A stretch of 64,000 bases of DNA from Flavonifractor sp. An92 (GTDB lineage: Bacteria; Bacillota; Clostridia; Oscillospirales; Oscillospiraceae). Under the pieces are notes generated by a model. It was not told the origin of the DNA, searched no databases, and saw only the letters and a list, made by a program, of their open reading frames with translations. The stretch's first letter is position 1. Each line of letters begins with the position of its first letter. Shown in pieces: positions 17,101 through 24,144 of this stretch. The DNA lies in contig NZ_NFGZ01000006.1 of NCBI RefSeq assembly GCF_002159175.1, positions 89,856 to 153,855 of the forward strand. The letters run 5' to 3'. The position numbers and the translations under genes are program-made.

Positions 17101-17236
17101 TGATGTCGGTCCCCACCGACAGGTCCACATTTCCCTGGTGGAGGTCGTGTCCCAGTGCCACGGAGGCCGAGGCCATGGAGCTGGTCATGCCCAGGACCAC
17201 GGCTGCCGCGACAAGCCGTTTACGAAGAGTTGTCAT
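14144..17236 (-). CDS. SLH-anchored phosphodiester glycosidase (NAGPA-like) surface protein
   Basis: This 1030-residue secreted protein has a signal peptide (about 1-25) and an N-terminal domain of the phosphodiester glycosidase family, related to the human mannose-6-phosphate uncovering enzyme. Its markers are VVGGINGDYYALSTGSPVGVVITDG and EAIALDGGGSTTIG, with the Asp of LDGGGST typical of the family. Ig-like/Big domains and a jelly-roll, carbohydrate-binding-like module follow. Three SLH repeats at about 849-1030 anchor it to wall polymers. It may remove sugar-phosphate-linked N-acetylglucosamine or similar caps outside the cell; the substrate is unknown. The ATG at 17236 has GGGAGG upstream. 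It is a single-gene unit with its own promoter and terminator. Confidence 0.82.
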   Translation of the reverse strand: MTTLRKRLVAAAVVLGMTSSMASASVALGHDLHQGNVDLSVGTDITQQIFWSDTYSDLRTEHYLTYTPNSDVLPTVAYGDTILSRATLTSMAQSLENQGKRVVGGINGDYYALSTGSPVGVVITDGVIESAPSVDSTASGSWYGGIGFRSDGTAFIGQPKIAIQAYWGGTGHNITGGLNKVRTSTGGYTLLNSSFSSTTQNTSAGVDVVLSLVTDQVGETVTRADGVNLTITDEPIIGGRMVFQVEQVLESTGSISIPEGKYVLTVNNQCGAAWTDPLKALKVGETVEIDFTSRDTANDWSQAVEAIGAPSSLVTNGTVNYSSFSGDSNAKSTRARTAIGIKSDGTVIFYTLDGGQSGYSVGCTLEQTAMRLIELGCVEAIALDGGGSTTIGATYPDESALGVENKPSDGQQRSNSTAIFLTTDLQPTGVLDHYYVTPSSSLLLSGASVQFSATPVDTSYYTMQNTGDAVTYSIQNGDGAITVDGLFTASGESGTAQIVATGATGRTGVASVTVVNSPDSIAVTNQSSGQAVSTLNLSPGQQVDLQASATWRKLSLLSQDTCYTWTCDSAVGTIDENGVFTAGMDSASGNITVSYGSKSVTIPVTVAGHVKTLETCEGDLSAFTNTDSATASAETNLTYVHNGRQSLKLDYDTTDSGTASLAVNLPLPENESYLGVWVYGDNSGNTLTATVADRNGETSNMAITALNFTGWKHVVAALPANAATVLTLSVVYGGGENAASGSFWLDHFTTSNENISDVTPPVIKLSLSGNQVTATVTDDVDRNLSGDGVTVLYDGKAVEKSWNEATGVLSATLPASDGYAHRVTVEVSDASGNLARASADVAPSAANQNVFTDMTNHWAGLYATYLYRSGVTQGTGEPGGALVYSPDRNITRAEFFALVARWLELDLTAWENVELPFADADQIPSWALSEIKAMYGLGILSGSDVGGVLYANPNANITRAEAITILGRTQAKGYASPELTATDAASVPSWALSYMQILSAQGVVSGYNGQISPNASITRGEVAVLLYKML

Positions 17237-17297
17237 AGGTAAAAATCCTCCCATAGGTGATAGCGCCCGCCGGGGTCCCGGCGGATAACAGACGAAG

Positions 17298-17326
17298 GCG
17301 CCCGGCCACTGCGCGGCCGGGCGCCC
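17298..17326 (-). repeat. Leader hairpin of the phosphodiester glycosidase gene
   Basis: A very GC-rich inverted repeat (arms GGCGCCCGGCC/GGCCGGGCGCC) lies between the promoter and start codon, with no T-run. It may stabilise the 5' end of the mRNA. Confidence 0.55.
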
Positions 17327-17340
17327 AGGAAACTGCATTT

Positions 17341-17369
17341 ATGTTAACACAATCTGTTGTGATTGTAAA
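17341..17369 (-). promoter_or_regulatory. Promoter of the phosphodiester glycosidase gene
   Basis: On the minus strand TTTACA (17364-17369) and TAACAT (17341-17346) are separated by 17 nt in an AT-rich island downstream of hemW. Confidence 0.55.
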
Positions 17370-17419
17370 CCGGCAGGAATGCCAAAAAAAGCGCTGTTCT
17401 TCCCATTAAGGTCCCTGAA

Positions 17420-18631
17420 TCAGCCTTCCGCCCCGTTGGTTTTACCCCGATTCTGGCGGAGCTTGGGGAGGAGCTGCTCCAGGGCGGCCTTCTCCTGGAT
17501 CTCCAGCAGCTCGCCGATAAGCTGATTGGACACCAGGAAGCCCTTGGGGGTGAAATACCACCGCCGGTCCTGCCGGGCGGCCCAGCCCTGGCGCTCGTAT
17601 TCCTCCATGCGCTGCTCGATGGGGTCGAAGTTCATGAAATACTCCCGGCGGTACTCCCACTCCTCAATACCCCGGGTGGTGCGCAGGCGGAGCATCAGGT
17701 ACTCGCTGCCCCGCTCCCGCTGGGGGATCAGGTCGGACTCATCCACGATGGAGCCGCCGTGGAGCACGCCGTCGATGTAGCGGTCCAGGCTGCGCACGAA
17801 GGAGTAGCGCCGCCCGCCAAAGTCGGAGTGGGCCCCGGGCCCGAAGCCGATGTAGGGGTTGCCCATCCAGTATTTCAGATTGTGCCGGGACTGGAAGCCG
17901 CTTTTGGCGAAATTGGAGATCTCGTACTGCTTGTACCCCGCCTCCTCCAAGCGCTCCACCGCCCAGAGATAGCAGTCGGCCTGGGCGTCGTCATCGGGAA
18001 GGGGCAGTCCGCCCGCCACCCGAAGGGCCAGGGGGGTGTGTTCCTCCACCTTCAGACCATAGCAGGACAGGTGCTCCGGCTCCAGCGCCAGGATCTGCTC
18101 CACGCTCTCCTTCCAGGAGTCCAGGTCCTGGCCGGGCAGGCCGTAGATGAGGTCCAGGCTCAGGTTTTTGAACTTGGCCTCCCGGGCGGCGGCCACGGCC
18201 TCTTTGGCCTGCTGGAAGGTGTGCAGGCGGCAGATGCTCTGCAGCTCCTGGTCGCAGGCCGACTGGACGCCCAGGGAGATGCGGTTGAAGCCCGCCCGGC
18301 GCAGCTTGCAGAGCATCTTCTTGTCCACGCTGTCGGGGTTACACTCCACGGTGACCTCCGCGTCCCGGGCCACGTCAAAGCGCTTGTTCACCTCGCCCAG
18401 CAGCTCCCGCAGGCGCTTTTCACCGTAATAGCTGGGGGTGCCGCCGCCGAAGTACACGGTGTCCACCTGATAGCCCTTGGCCAGGGGGGCCGTCTCCTTG
18501 ATGTGGGCCAGAAGGGCCTTCTGATAGGGGTCCATCTGGTCCTCCCGTCCGGCCAGGGAGTAAAAATCGCAGTAGTCGCACTTACGGCGACAGAAGGGGA
18601 TATGGATGTAAATGCCGAGTTTTCCTGGCAT
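17420..18631 (-). CDS. hemW: Radical SAM heme chaperone HemW (coproporphyrinogen oxidase-like)
   Basis: The 403-residue protein has the radical-SAM cluster motif CRRKCDYC (C14, C18, C21), the SAM-binding GGGTPS segment and the HemW-type HNLKYW motif, with the C-terminal HemW domain. HemW proteins bind heme and hand it to target proteins; they lack coproporphyrinogen dehydrogenase activity despite common annotation. The ATG at 18631 has GAGGTGG upstream. It is transcribed alone from a divergent promoter region shared with the small membrane protein gene. Confidence 0.9.
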   Translation of the reverse strand: MPGKLGIYIHIPFCRRKCDYCDFYSLAGREDQMDPYQKALLAHIKETAPLAKGYQVDTVYFGGGTPSYYGEKRLRELLGEVNKRFDVARDAEVTVECNPDSVDKKMLCKLRRAGFNRISLGVQSACDQELQSICRLHTFQQAKEAVAAAREAKFKNLSLDLIYGLPGQDLDSWKESVEQILALEPEHLSCYGLKVEEHTPLALRVAGGLPLPDDDAQADCYLWAVERLEEAGYKQYEISNFAKSGFQSRHNLKYWMGNPYIGFGPGAHSDFGGRRYSFVRSLDRYIDGVLHGGSIVDESDLIPQRERGSEYLMLRLRTTRGIEEWEYRREYFMNFDPIEQRMEEYERQGWAARQDRRWYFTPKGFLVSNQLIGELLEIQEKAALEQLLPKLRQNRGKTNGAEG

Positions 18632-18669
18632 GGGTTCCACCTCGTTCTTGTGCCAAGATTGATTTTATT

Positions 18670-18698
18670 ATTATACCCCTTTTTTCCCCACTTGAAAA
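18670..18698 (-). promoter_or_regulatory. Promoter of hemW
   Basis: On the minus strand TTTTCA (18693-18698) and TATAAT (18670-18675) are 17 nt apart. Confidence 0.6.
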
Positions 18699-18739
18699 TA
18701 GGAGGATTTTCTGTGAAGGACAAACCGTCGGCCCCGGCT

Positions 18740-18768
18740 TTGCAATCCGCCGTAGTATGGTCTATAAT
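18740..18768 (+). promoter_or_regulatory. Promoter of the small membrane protein and pseudouridine synthase genes
   Basis: TTGCAA (18740-18745) and a perfect TATAAT (18763-18768) are 17 nt apart, about 35 nt before the ATG at 18803. Confidence 0.7.
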
Positions 18769-18802
18769 AGTCAAAAATCCCGCTCGAGCAGGAGGAGAAG
18801 CC

Positions 18803-19018
18803 ATGGAACAGAAAACACCTCTGCTGTGCGTCATCATCGCCCTCATCCTGTGCATAGCTGGGTTGCTGTGCTGGAAACGGGACCTGTTTGCCCGGTTCCA
18901 CCATCCACTGCGGGAAAAATATCCTCATATTTCCAAATACTTTGGAACGGCGCTGATTTGTTTTGCCCTACTATGGCTGGCTCTTGTGGTAATCTTGCTG
19001 GCTGTTGACACGCACTGA
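18803..19018 (+). CDS. Small two-helix membrane protein, hypothetical
   Basis: This 71-residue protein has two hydrophobic segments (LLCVIIALILCIAGLLCW at about 7-24 and a second at about 49-67). A basic loop rich in Arg, His and Lys lies between them. GGAGGAGAAGCC precedes the ATG. It is 14 nt upstream of the pseudouridine synthase and shares its promoter. No family is recognised and the function is unknown. Confidence 0.7.
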   Translation: MEQKTPLLCVIIALILCIAGLLCWKRDLFARFHHPLREKYPHISKYFGTALICFALLWLALVVILLAVDTH

Positions 19019-19032
19019 GAAAGGAGAGATCT

Positions 19033-19935
19033 ATGGAACAACGGACACCCCGGCGGCTGACGCTGACCGTGCCGCCGGAGAAGGACGGCCAGAGCGTGGA
19101 CACCCTCCTGCGGCGGACGTTGTGCCTCTCCGGCACCGTGGTCAAGAGGGCCAAGCGGGAGCCGGAGGGCATTCTGCTGGACGGTGCGCCGGTGTTCGTC
19201 ACCGCCCGCGCCCGGGCGGGGCAGGTCCTCTCGGTGCTGGTGGGGGATATGGCGGTGGAGAGCGGAGTGGTCCCCCGGCCCGGGCCGCTGGACCTTGTGT
19301 ACGAGGATGAGGACCTGCTCATCGTCAACAAGGCCCCCGGTGTGGCGGTCCACCCCAGCCCCGACCACCACGACGATACGCTAGGTAATTTCTTGGCGGA
19401 TTATTACTTAAAGACCGGCCAGACCATCCAGTTCCGGTCGGTGAACCGGCTGGACCGGGGTACCTCCGGGCTGATGTGCGTGGCCAAACACGCCCACGCC
19501 CAGGAGATTTTGAAGGGCCGCCTCCACACCGGCGGCTTCCGGCGGCGTTATCTGGCCGTCTGCGACGGTGTGCCAAATCCGCCCTCGGGCGTGGTGGACG
19601 CCCCTATTGGCCGCGCGGAGGGCTCCGTGCTGAAGCGGGAGGTCCGCCCCGACGGGGCGGAGGCGCGGACCCACTACCGAGTGCTCCGGAAGGCCGGAGG
19701 CCGGGCCCTGGTGGAGCTGGAGCTGGACACCGGGCGCACCCACCAGATCCGGGTCCACATGGCCTATCTGGGCTGTCCCCTCACCGGGGATTTCCTCTAC
19801 GGGGTGGAAGACCGTACCCTCATCGGCCGGGCCGCCCTCCACTCCTGGCAGCTCCACCTGATCCACCCCATCACCGGCGCGGCGCTGGACCTGGAGGCCC
19901 CCCTCCCCGCCGACATGGCCGCCCTGCTACCTTAA
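19033..19935 (+). CDS. RluA/RluD-family RNA pseudouridine synthase
   Basis: This 300-residue enzyme converts specific uridines of rRNA or tRNA to pseudouridine. The catalytic Asp is D141 in NRLDRGTSGLM, and the conserved RTHQIRVHMAYLGCPLTGD motif is present. An S4-like N-terminal region (VDTLLRRTLCLSGTVVKRAKR) precedes the catalytic domain, as in RluD. The target site cannot be told from sequence alone. GAAAGGAGAG lies before the ATG. It is the second gene of a two-gene unit. Confidence 0.9.
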   Translation: MEQRTPRRLTLTVPPEKDGQSVDTLLRRTLCLSGTVVKRAKREPEGILLDGAPVFVTARARAGQVLSVLVGDMAVESGVVPRPGPLDLVYEDEDLLIVNKAPGVAVHPSPDHHDDTLGNFLADYYLKTGQTIQFRSVNRLDRGTSGLMCVAKHAHAQEILKGRLHTGGFRRRYLAVCDGVPNPPSGVVDAPIGRAEGSVLKREVRPDGAEARTHYRVLRKAGGRALVELELDTGRTHQIRVHMAYLGCPLTGDFLYGVEDRTLIGRAALHSWQLHLIHPITGAALDLEAPLPADMAALLP

Positions 19936-19940
19936 AAGAA

Positions 19941-19977
19941 AGAGCCGCGGGTCCCCGTGAAAGGGTCCCGCGGCTCT
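19941..19977. terminator. Terminator between the pseudouridine synthase gene and ilvC
   Basis: AGAGCCGCGGG pairs with CCCGCGGCTCT. The minus strand continues with TTTCTTTT, so it mainly serves the ilv operon, and it also ends the convergent plus-strand gene. Confidence 0.75.
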
Positions 19978-19990
19978 GTTTGCGTTTTCT

Positions 19991-21010
19991 TTAGTTGGAA
20001 GCGGTGTCCAGGTCCTTGTCGCCGCCCCAGATCATGTTCTTGCGCAGCTCCTCGCCCACGATCTCCATCTGGTGCTTCTTGAGCTGGGCGCGCTTGGAGT
20101 TGAAGAAGGTGCGGCCGTTCTTGTTCTCGGCGATCCAACGGCCGGCGAAGGTGCCGTCCTGGATGTCGTCCAGAACCTTGCGCATATTCTTCTTGGTCTC
20201 CTCATAAGGAAGGACGCGGGGACCGGAGACGTACTCGCCAAACTCCGCGGTGTCGGAGATGGAGTAGTTCATGGCAGCCACGCCGCCCTTGTTGATGAGG
20301 TCGATGATGAGCTTCATCTCGTGGATGCACTCGAAGTAGGCGTTCTCGGGCTCGTAACCGGCCTCCACCAGGGTCTCGAAGCCGCACTTCATCAGGTCGA
20401 CCACGCCGCCGCACAGCACGCACTGCTCGCCGAACAGGTCGGTCTCGGTCTCGTCGTGGAAGGTGGTCTCCATCACACCGGCGCGGGCGCCGCCGATGCC
20501 GGCGATGTAGGCCAGGGCGATCTTATAGGCGTTGCCGGTGGCGTTCTGCTCCACGGCCACCAGGCAGGGCACGCCCTTGCCGTTGACGTAGGTGGAGCGG
20601 ACGGTGTGGCCGGGGCCCTTGGGGGCGGCCATGAACACGTCCACGCCGGCGGGCGGGACGATCTGCTGATAGCGGATATTGAAGCCGTGGGCGAACGCCA
20701 GGGCCTTGCCCTCGGTCATGTAGGGAGCGATGTCCTTCTTATAGACCTCGGCCTGGACCTCGTCGTTGATGAGCATCATGACGATGTCGCCCCACTTGGC
20801 GGCCTCGGCCACGGTCTTGACCTGCAGGCCGGCCTTCTCGGCGTTGGCCCAGTTCTTGGAACCCTCGCGCAGGCCCACGCACACGTCGCAGCCGGAATCC
20901 TTCAGGTTCATGGCATGAGCATGGCCCTGAGAGCCGTAGCCGATGATGGCGATCTTCTTGCCGTCCAGATAGCTCAGCTCGCAATCCTTCTCGTAATACA
21001 TCTTAGCCAT
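19991..21010 (-). CDS. ilvC: Ketol-acid reductoisomerase (NAD(P)+)
   Basis: The 339-residue class I enzyme converts 2-acetolactate or 2-aceto-2-hydroxybutyrate to the dihydroxy acid in valine, leucine and isoleucine synthesis. The Rossmann motif [19 protein letters not shown], the [11 protein letters not shown] segment and the metal-binding DLFGEQ...GGV and [12 protein letters not shown] regions are present. The cofactor loop after the second strand reads [10 protein letters not shown], close to the usual NADPH-type loop. AAAGGAG precedes the ATG at 21010. It is the last gene of ilvBNC, with a 164-nt gap after ilvN. Confidence 0.96.
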   Translation of the reverse strand: MAKMYYEKDCELSYLDGKKIAIIGYGSQGHAHAMNLKDSGCDVCVGLREGSKNWANAEKAGLQVKTVAEAAKWGDIVMMLINDEVQAEVYKKDIAPYMTEGKALAFAHGFNIRYQQIVPPAGVDVFMAAPKGPGHTVRSTYVNGKGVPCLVAVEQNATGNAYKIALAYIAGIGGARAGVMETTFHDETETDLFGEQCVLCGGVVDLMKCGFETLVEAGYEPENAYFECIHEMKLIIDLINKGGVAAMNYSISDTAEFGEYVSGPRVLPYEETKKNMRKVLDDIQDGTFAGRWIAENKNGRTFFNSKRAQLKKHQMEIVGEELRKNMIWGGDKDLDTASN

Positions 21011-21134
21011 AGTTCTGCACTCCTTTATATAAACAAAAGTGGTTGGTTCCTTGTTTCGTCCTATGATACCACAGGCGCGGGGAAAAGAATGATACCTGTG
21101 ATACAATCTCAAAAAAGATTTCCGGTTCCTTAAA

Positions 21135-21203
21135 GCACGTTCTTGCCCAGGTTGAACTTGGCGGCTGGTGGCCCTTACAGCACGTTCTTGCCCAGGTTGA
21201 ACT
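21135..21203 (-). repeat. Direct repeat: duplicated 3' end of ilvN
   Basis: A 24-bp sequence that ends the ilvN coding region (21180-21203) is repeated exactly at 21135-21158. The two copies are 45 nt apart, 15 whole codons. The downstream copy is in the same frame after the ilvN stop and ends in its own TAA. Confidence 0.9.
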
Positions 21204-21744
21204 CGGTCTTTTCCTTGGTCTCGTCGCCGATGGTATAGGCACCGCGCTCCAGGGCCACCATGCCGGTACGCACCAGCTCCAGGATACCGAAGGCGTCCAG
21301 CAGGCCCTGCATGGCCTCGGCCTTGTCCTCGTCGCCGATGAGGGCCAGGGTCAGGGACTTCAGGGAGACGTCGATGATGGAGGCCCGGAAGATGTTGGCG
21401 ATCTGGATGACCTCGTTGCGGATGTCGTGGCTCTCGGCCTTGACCTTGAACATCACCAGCTCCCGGCGGATGGACCGCTCGGGCAGCAGCTCCTGCACGG
21501 AGTAGACGGTGAAGAGCTTGCGCAGCTGGTTCATGATCTGCTCGGTGCTCATGTTGTCAGCCAGCAGCTCAATGGTGATACGGGAGACGGTGGGGTCGTC
21601 GGTGGTGCCCACCGCCAGAGATTCGATGTTATACCCCTTGCGGGAGAAGAGCCGGGAGACCTGGGACAGGACGCCGGCAGAGTTTTCCACCAGAACCGAG
21701 AGGGTGTGGCGGGTGACGGGATTCATGCTGTCTTTCGTCGTCAT
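21175..21744 (-). CDS. ilvN: Acetolactate synthase small (regulatory) subunit
   Basis: This 189-residue subunit activates the catalytic IlvB subunit and carries valine feedback inhibition. The N-terminal ACT domain ([34 protein letters not shown]) is followed by the C-terminal ALS_ss domain ([33 protein letters not shown]). GGAGGGTAAGACT precedes the ATG at 21744, 19 nt after ilvB. The length is slightly longer than the common 160-170. The last codons are repeated in frame just beyond the stop. Confidence 0.95.
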   Translation of the reverse strand: MTTKDSMNPVTRHTLSVLVENSAGVLSQVSRLFSRKGYNIESLAVGTTDDPTVSRITIELLADNMSTEQIMNQLRKLFTVYSVQELLPERSIRRELVMFKVKAESHDIRNEVIQIANIFRASIIDVSLKSLTLALIGDEDKAEAMQGLLDAFGILELVRTGMVALERGAYTIGDETKEKTEFNLGKNVL

Positions 21745-21763
21745 AGTCTTACCCTCCTTATCG

Positions 21764-23473
21764 TTAGTCCAGCAGGAAATCGGTGGTCTGAGCGCCGGCC
21801 GACACCATGGGATGGACCATGGCGTCCTTGTCGATGTCGCAGTCGATGACCCAGCTCTCGCCGCTGTCCACCGCCTTGCGGAAGGCGGCCTCAAACTCCT
21901 CCTGGTTGGCCGCCCGGGCGCCGTGGAGGCCGTAGGCCTCGGCCAGCTTCACGAAATCGGGACCGCGGTCCAGGTCGGTCTGAGAGTAGCGCTCGCCGTA
22001 GATGAGGTGCTGCCACTGGCGGACCATACCCAGGGTGCGGTTGTCAAAGACCACGATGATGACCGGGATCTTATAGTACTGCGCGGTGGAGAGCTCATGG
22101 CAGTTCATGCGGAAGCAGCCGTCGCCGGTGCAGAGGACCACCACCTGGTCGGGGTTGCCCACCTTGGCGCCCATGGCGGCCCCCAGGCCGAAGCCCATGG
22201 TGCCGAAGCCTCCGGAGGTGATGAGCTGACCGGGACGGGAGAAGTGGTAGTACTGGGCGGACCACATCTGATGCTGGCCCACGTCGGTGGCGATGATGGC
22301 CTGGCCGTCGGTGACGTCGGAGATGGTCTCCAGGATCTCGTGGGGGTGGAGGATCTCGTCCTTTTTCAGGGGGACCTCCTTGTGGGAGAACACGAACTCC
22401 TTCCACTCGGGGTAGTCATGCTGAGGCAGCTTCTCGTTCAGGAGCTCCAGCACCCGGCGGGCGTCGCCGATGATGTGGTGGTAGGTCTTGACGTTCTTGT
22501 CGATCTCGGCGCGGTCGATGTCGATCTGGACGATCTTGGCCTGCTTGGCGAAGGTGGCGGGATGGGTAGCCACCCGGTCGGAGAAGCGGCAGCCGATGGC
22601 GATGAGCAGGTCGCACTGGCTGGAGGCGATGTTGGACGCGTGGGAGCCGTGCATGCCGATCATGCCGGTGAAGAGGGGGTGGTTGCCCGGGCAGGCGCCG
22701 CCGCCCATGATGGTGGAGGCCACCGGGGCGTTGAGGGTCTCGAAGAACTTGCGGAACTCGGGCACCGCGTTCTTGGAGCGGATGACGCCGCCGCCCACCA
22801 GCACCAGAGGTTTTTGGGCCTCCTCGATGAGGGCCAGGAGCTTGTCGATGTCGCCGTGGTCGGGCTCGGGAGTCTTGAGGTCGTGGCTGGAGCGGCGCAG
22901 CATGGCGGCCAGGCGGCCGTGGCGGCCGTGCTCGGACACGGGCAGGTACTCATACTCCGCGGAATCGTAGGTGACGTTCTTCAGAATGTCGATGAGCACC
23001 GGGCCGGGCCGGCCGGAGCGGGCGATGGCGAAGGCCTCCCGGATCACGTCGGCCAGATCCTCCGCCCGGCGCACCAGGTAGTTGCACTTGGTGATGGGCA
23101 TGGTGATGCCGGTGATGTCCACCTCCTGGAAGGAGTCCTTACCGATGAGGCTCTCGCCCACGTTGACAGTGATGAACACCACAGGCGAGGAGTCCATGTA
23201 AGCCGTGGCGATGCCGGTGGTCAGGTTGGTGGCGCCGGGGCCGCTGGTGGCGAAGCACACGCCCACCTTGCCGGTGGCGCGGGCGTAGCCGTCGGCGGCG
23301 TGGGAGGCCCCCTGCTCGTGGGCGGTCAGGATATGGCGGATCTTCTCTTTATATCCGTGGAGCTCCAGCTCGTCATAAATGTTCAGGATGGTCCCGCCGG
23401 GATAGCCGAACACGGTGTCCACGCCCTGCTCCAGCAGGCACTCCATCAGGATCTGAGGGCTTTTCATCAACAT
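21764..23473 (-). CDS. ilvB: Acetolactate synthase large (catalytic) subunit
   Basis: This 569-residue thiamine-diphosphate enzyme condenses two pyruvates, or pyruvate and 2-oxobutyrate, at the first common step of branched-chain amino acid synthesis. Features are the catalytic Glu in LTAHEQGASHAADGYARATG, the FAD-binding middle domain and the ThDP/Mg motif GDGCFRMNCHELSTA...NRTLGMVRQWQ. The ATG at 23473 has GGAGG 10 nt upstream. Expression is controlled by the upstream T-box leader. Confidence 0.97.
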   Translation of the reverse strand: MLMKSPQILMECLLEQGVDTVFGYPGGTILNIYDELELHGYKEKIRHILTAHEQGASHAADGYARATGKVGVCFATSGPGATNLTTGIATAYMDSSPVVFITVNVGESLIGKDSFQEVDITGITMPITKCNYLVRRAEDLADVIREAFAIARSGRPGPVLIDILKNVTYDSAEYEYLPVSEHGRHGRLAAMLRRSSHDLKTPEPDHGDIDKLLALIEEAQKPLVLVGGGVIRSKNAVPEFRKFFETLNAPVASTIMGGGACPGNHPLFTGMIGMHGSHASNIASSQCDLLIAIGCRFSDRVATHPATFAKQAKIVQIDIDRAEIDKNVKTYHHIIGDARRVLELLNEKLPQHDYPEWKEFVFSHKEVPLKKDEILHPHEILETISDVTDGQAIIATDVGQHQMWSAQYYHFSRPGQLITSGGFGTMGFGLGAAMGAKVGNPDQVVVLCTGDGCFRMNCHELSTAQYYKIPVIIVVFDNRTLGMVRQWQHLIYGERYSQTDLDRGPDFVKLAEAYGLHGARAANQEEFEAAFRKAVDSGESWVIDCDIDKDAMVHPMVSAGAQTTDFLLD

Positions 23474-23504
23474 AGGCGTATGTCCTCCTTTTTCTCCCCA
23501 CAAA

Positions 23505-23810
23505 CGCAAAAGGCCTCGTCCCAAATAGGACGAAGCCTCTACTCCGTGGTACCACCTAATTTCACGGCGCAAGAACGCCGTGCACTCTTGCCCTGGTAAC
23601 GGTGGGCGTTCCGGCCCGGCCTACTTTCAGGGGCGGTCCCCCGCGTTCAGCCCGGCTGCTCCTGGTTGATGTTCCGCCCTCGGCCCCCGCAGGAGCTCCC
23701 ACCAGCCGCTCCCTCTCTGCGCCGGTCAGGCCGTGCGTACTGTTCCAGTCATCGCCTTTTCCATCATGGAATCTGCCGGGCCTCTCTGCCCCGGCAAACC
23801 GTGAAATTAT
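23505..23810 (-). promoter_or_regulatory. T-box riboswitch leader of ilvBNC (specifier probably AUC, isoleucine)
   Basis: The minus strand carries the T-box antiterminator sequence AGGTGGTACCACGG (23544-23557). A terminator stem follows it (GGCTTCGTCC pairing with GGACGAGGCC, about 23511-23538, then TTTT). Upstream, the stem I signatures GATGACTGGAACAGTACGC and GCAGAGAGGGAGCGG are visible. On the 3' side of stem I the sequence GGAACATCAACC places ATC where the specifier codon is expected, matching an isoleucine tRNA. Uncharged tRNA would stabilise the antiterminator and switch on ilvBNC. T-box identity is firm; the specifier reading is moderately sure. Confidence 0.9.
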
Positions 23811-23815
23811 TGATT

Positions 23816-23844
23816 ATGATACTCTCACTCCCCCCGTTTGTCAA
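23816..23844 (-). promoter_or_regulatory. Promoter of the ilvBNC operon
   Basis: On the minus strand a perfect TTGACA (23839-23844) and TATCAT (23816-23821) are 17 nt apart, directly upstream of the T-box leader. Confidence 0.8.
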
Positions 23845-24003
23845 CCGCTTTTTTACGGACAATAGCGTGCTACTGCACTAAATTGAAAAAATGCCCCCCG
23901 TTCCGGTCCCAGCCCAAGATCGTCAATTTTCGAACAATCTGAGGCTCTTTTTGACTATACTAGCCAGTTTATATAAAAATGCGGAATATTATTGAAGAAT
24001 CGC

Positions 24004-24032
24004 TGGACATTTATCACAGGTTGCGTTATGAT
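24004..24032 (+). promoter_or_regulatory. Promoter of the rnf operon
   Basis: TGGACA (24004-24009) and TATGAT (24027-24032) are 17 nt apart, giving a leader of about 105 nt before rnfC. The AT-rich stretch 23880-24000 between this and the divergent ilv promoter holds no gene. Confidence 0.6.
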
Positions 24033-24078
24033 AGGGGTTGTCAAATCGCGCCGATCCGGCGCAGAGAAGAGAGCGACG

Positions 24079-24125
24079 GGACGGATGCCTCCGGCATCCG
24101 TCCAACACTGGCCCCGTCAGGGGCC
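24079..24125 (+). repeat. Two tandem hairpins in the rnf leader
   Basis: GGACGGATGCC/GGCATCCGTCC (24079-24103) and GGCCCC/GGGGCC (24110-24125) lie one after the other, just before the ribosome binding site of rnfC, without T-runs. Confidence 0.65.
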
Positions 24126-24144
24126 TGATTTGTGAGGTGGACCT

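Noticed and set aside
14009..17242. Plus-strand frame of over 1000 codons opposite the phosphodiester glycosidase gene
   Set aside because: The composition is that of an antisense GC-rich frame and no motif is visible. The minus strand has a signal peptide, catalytic motifs and SLH repeats.
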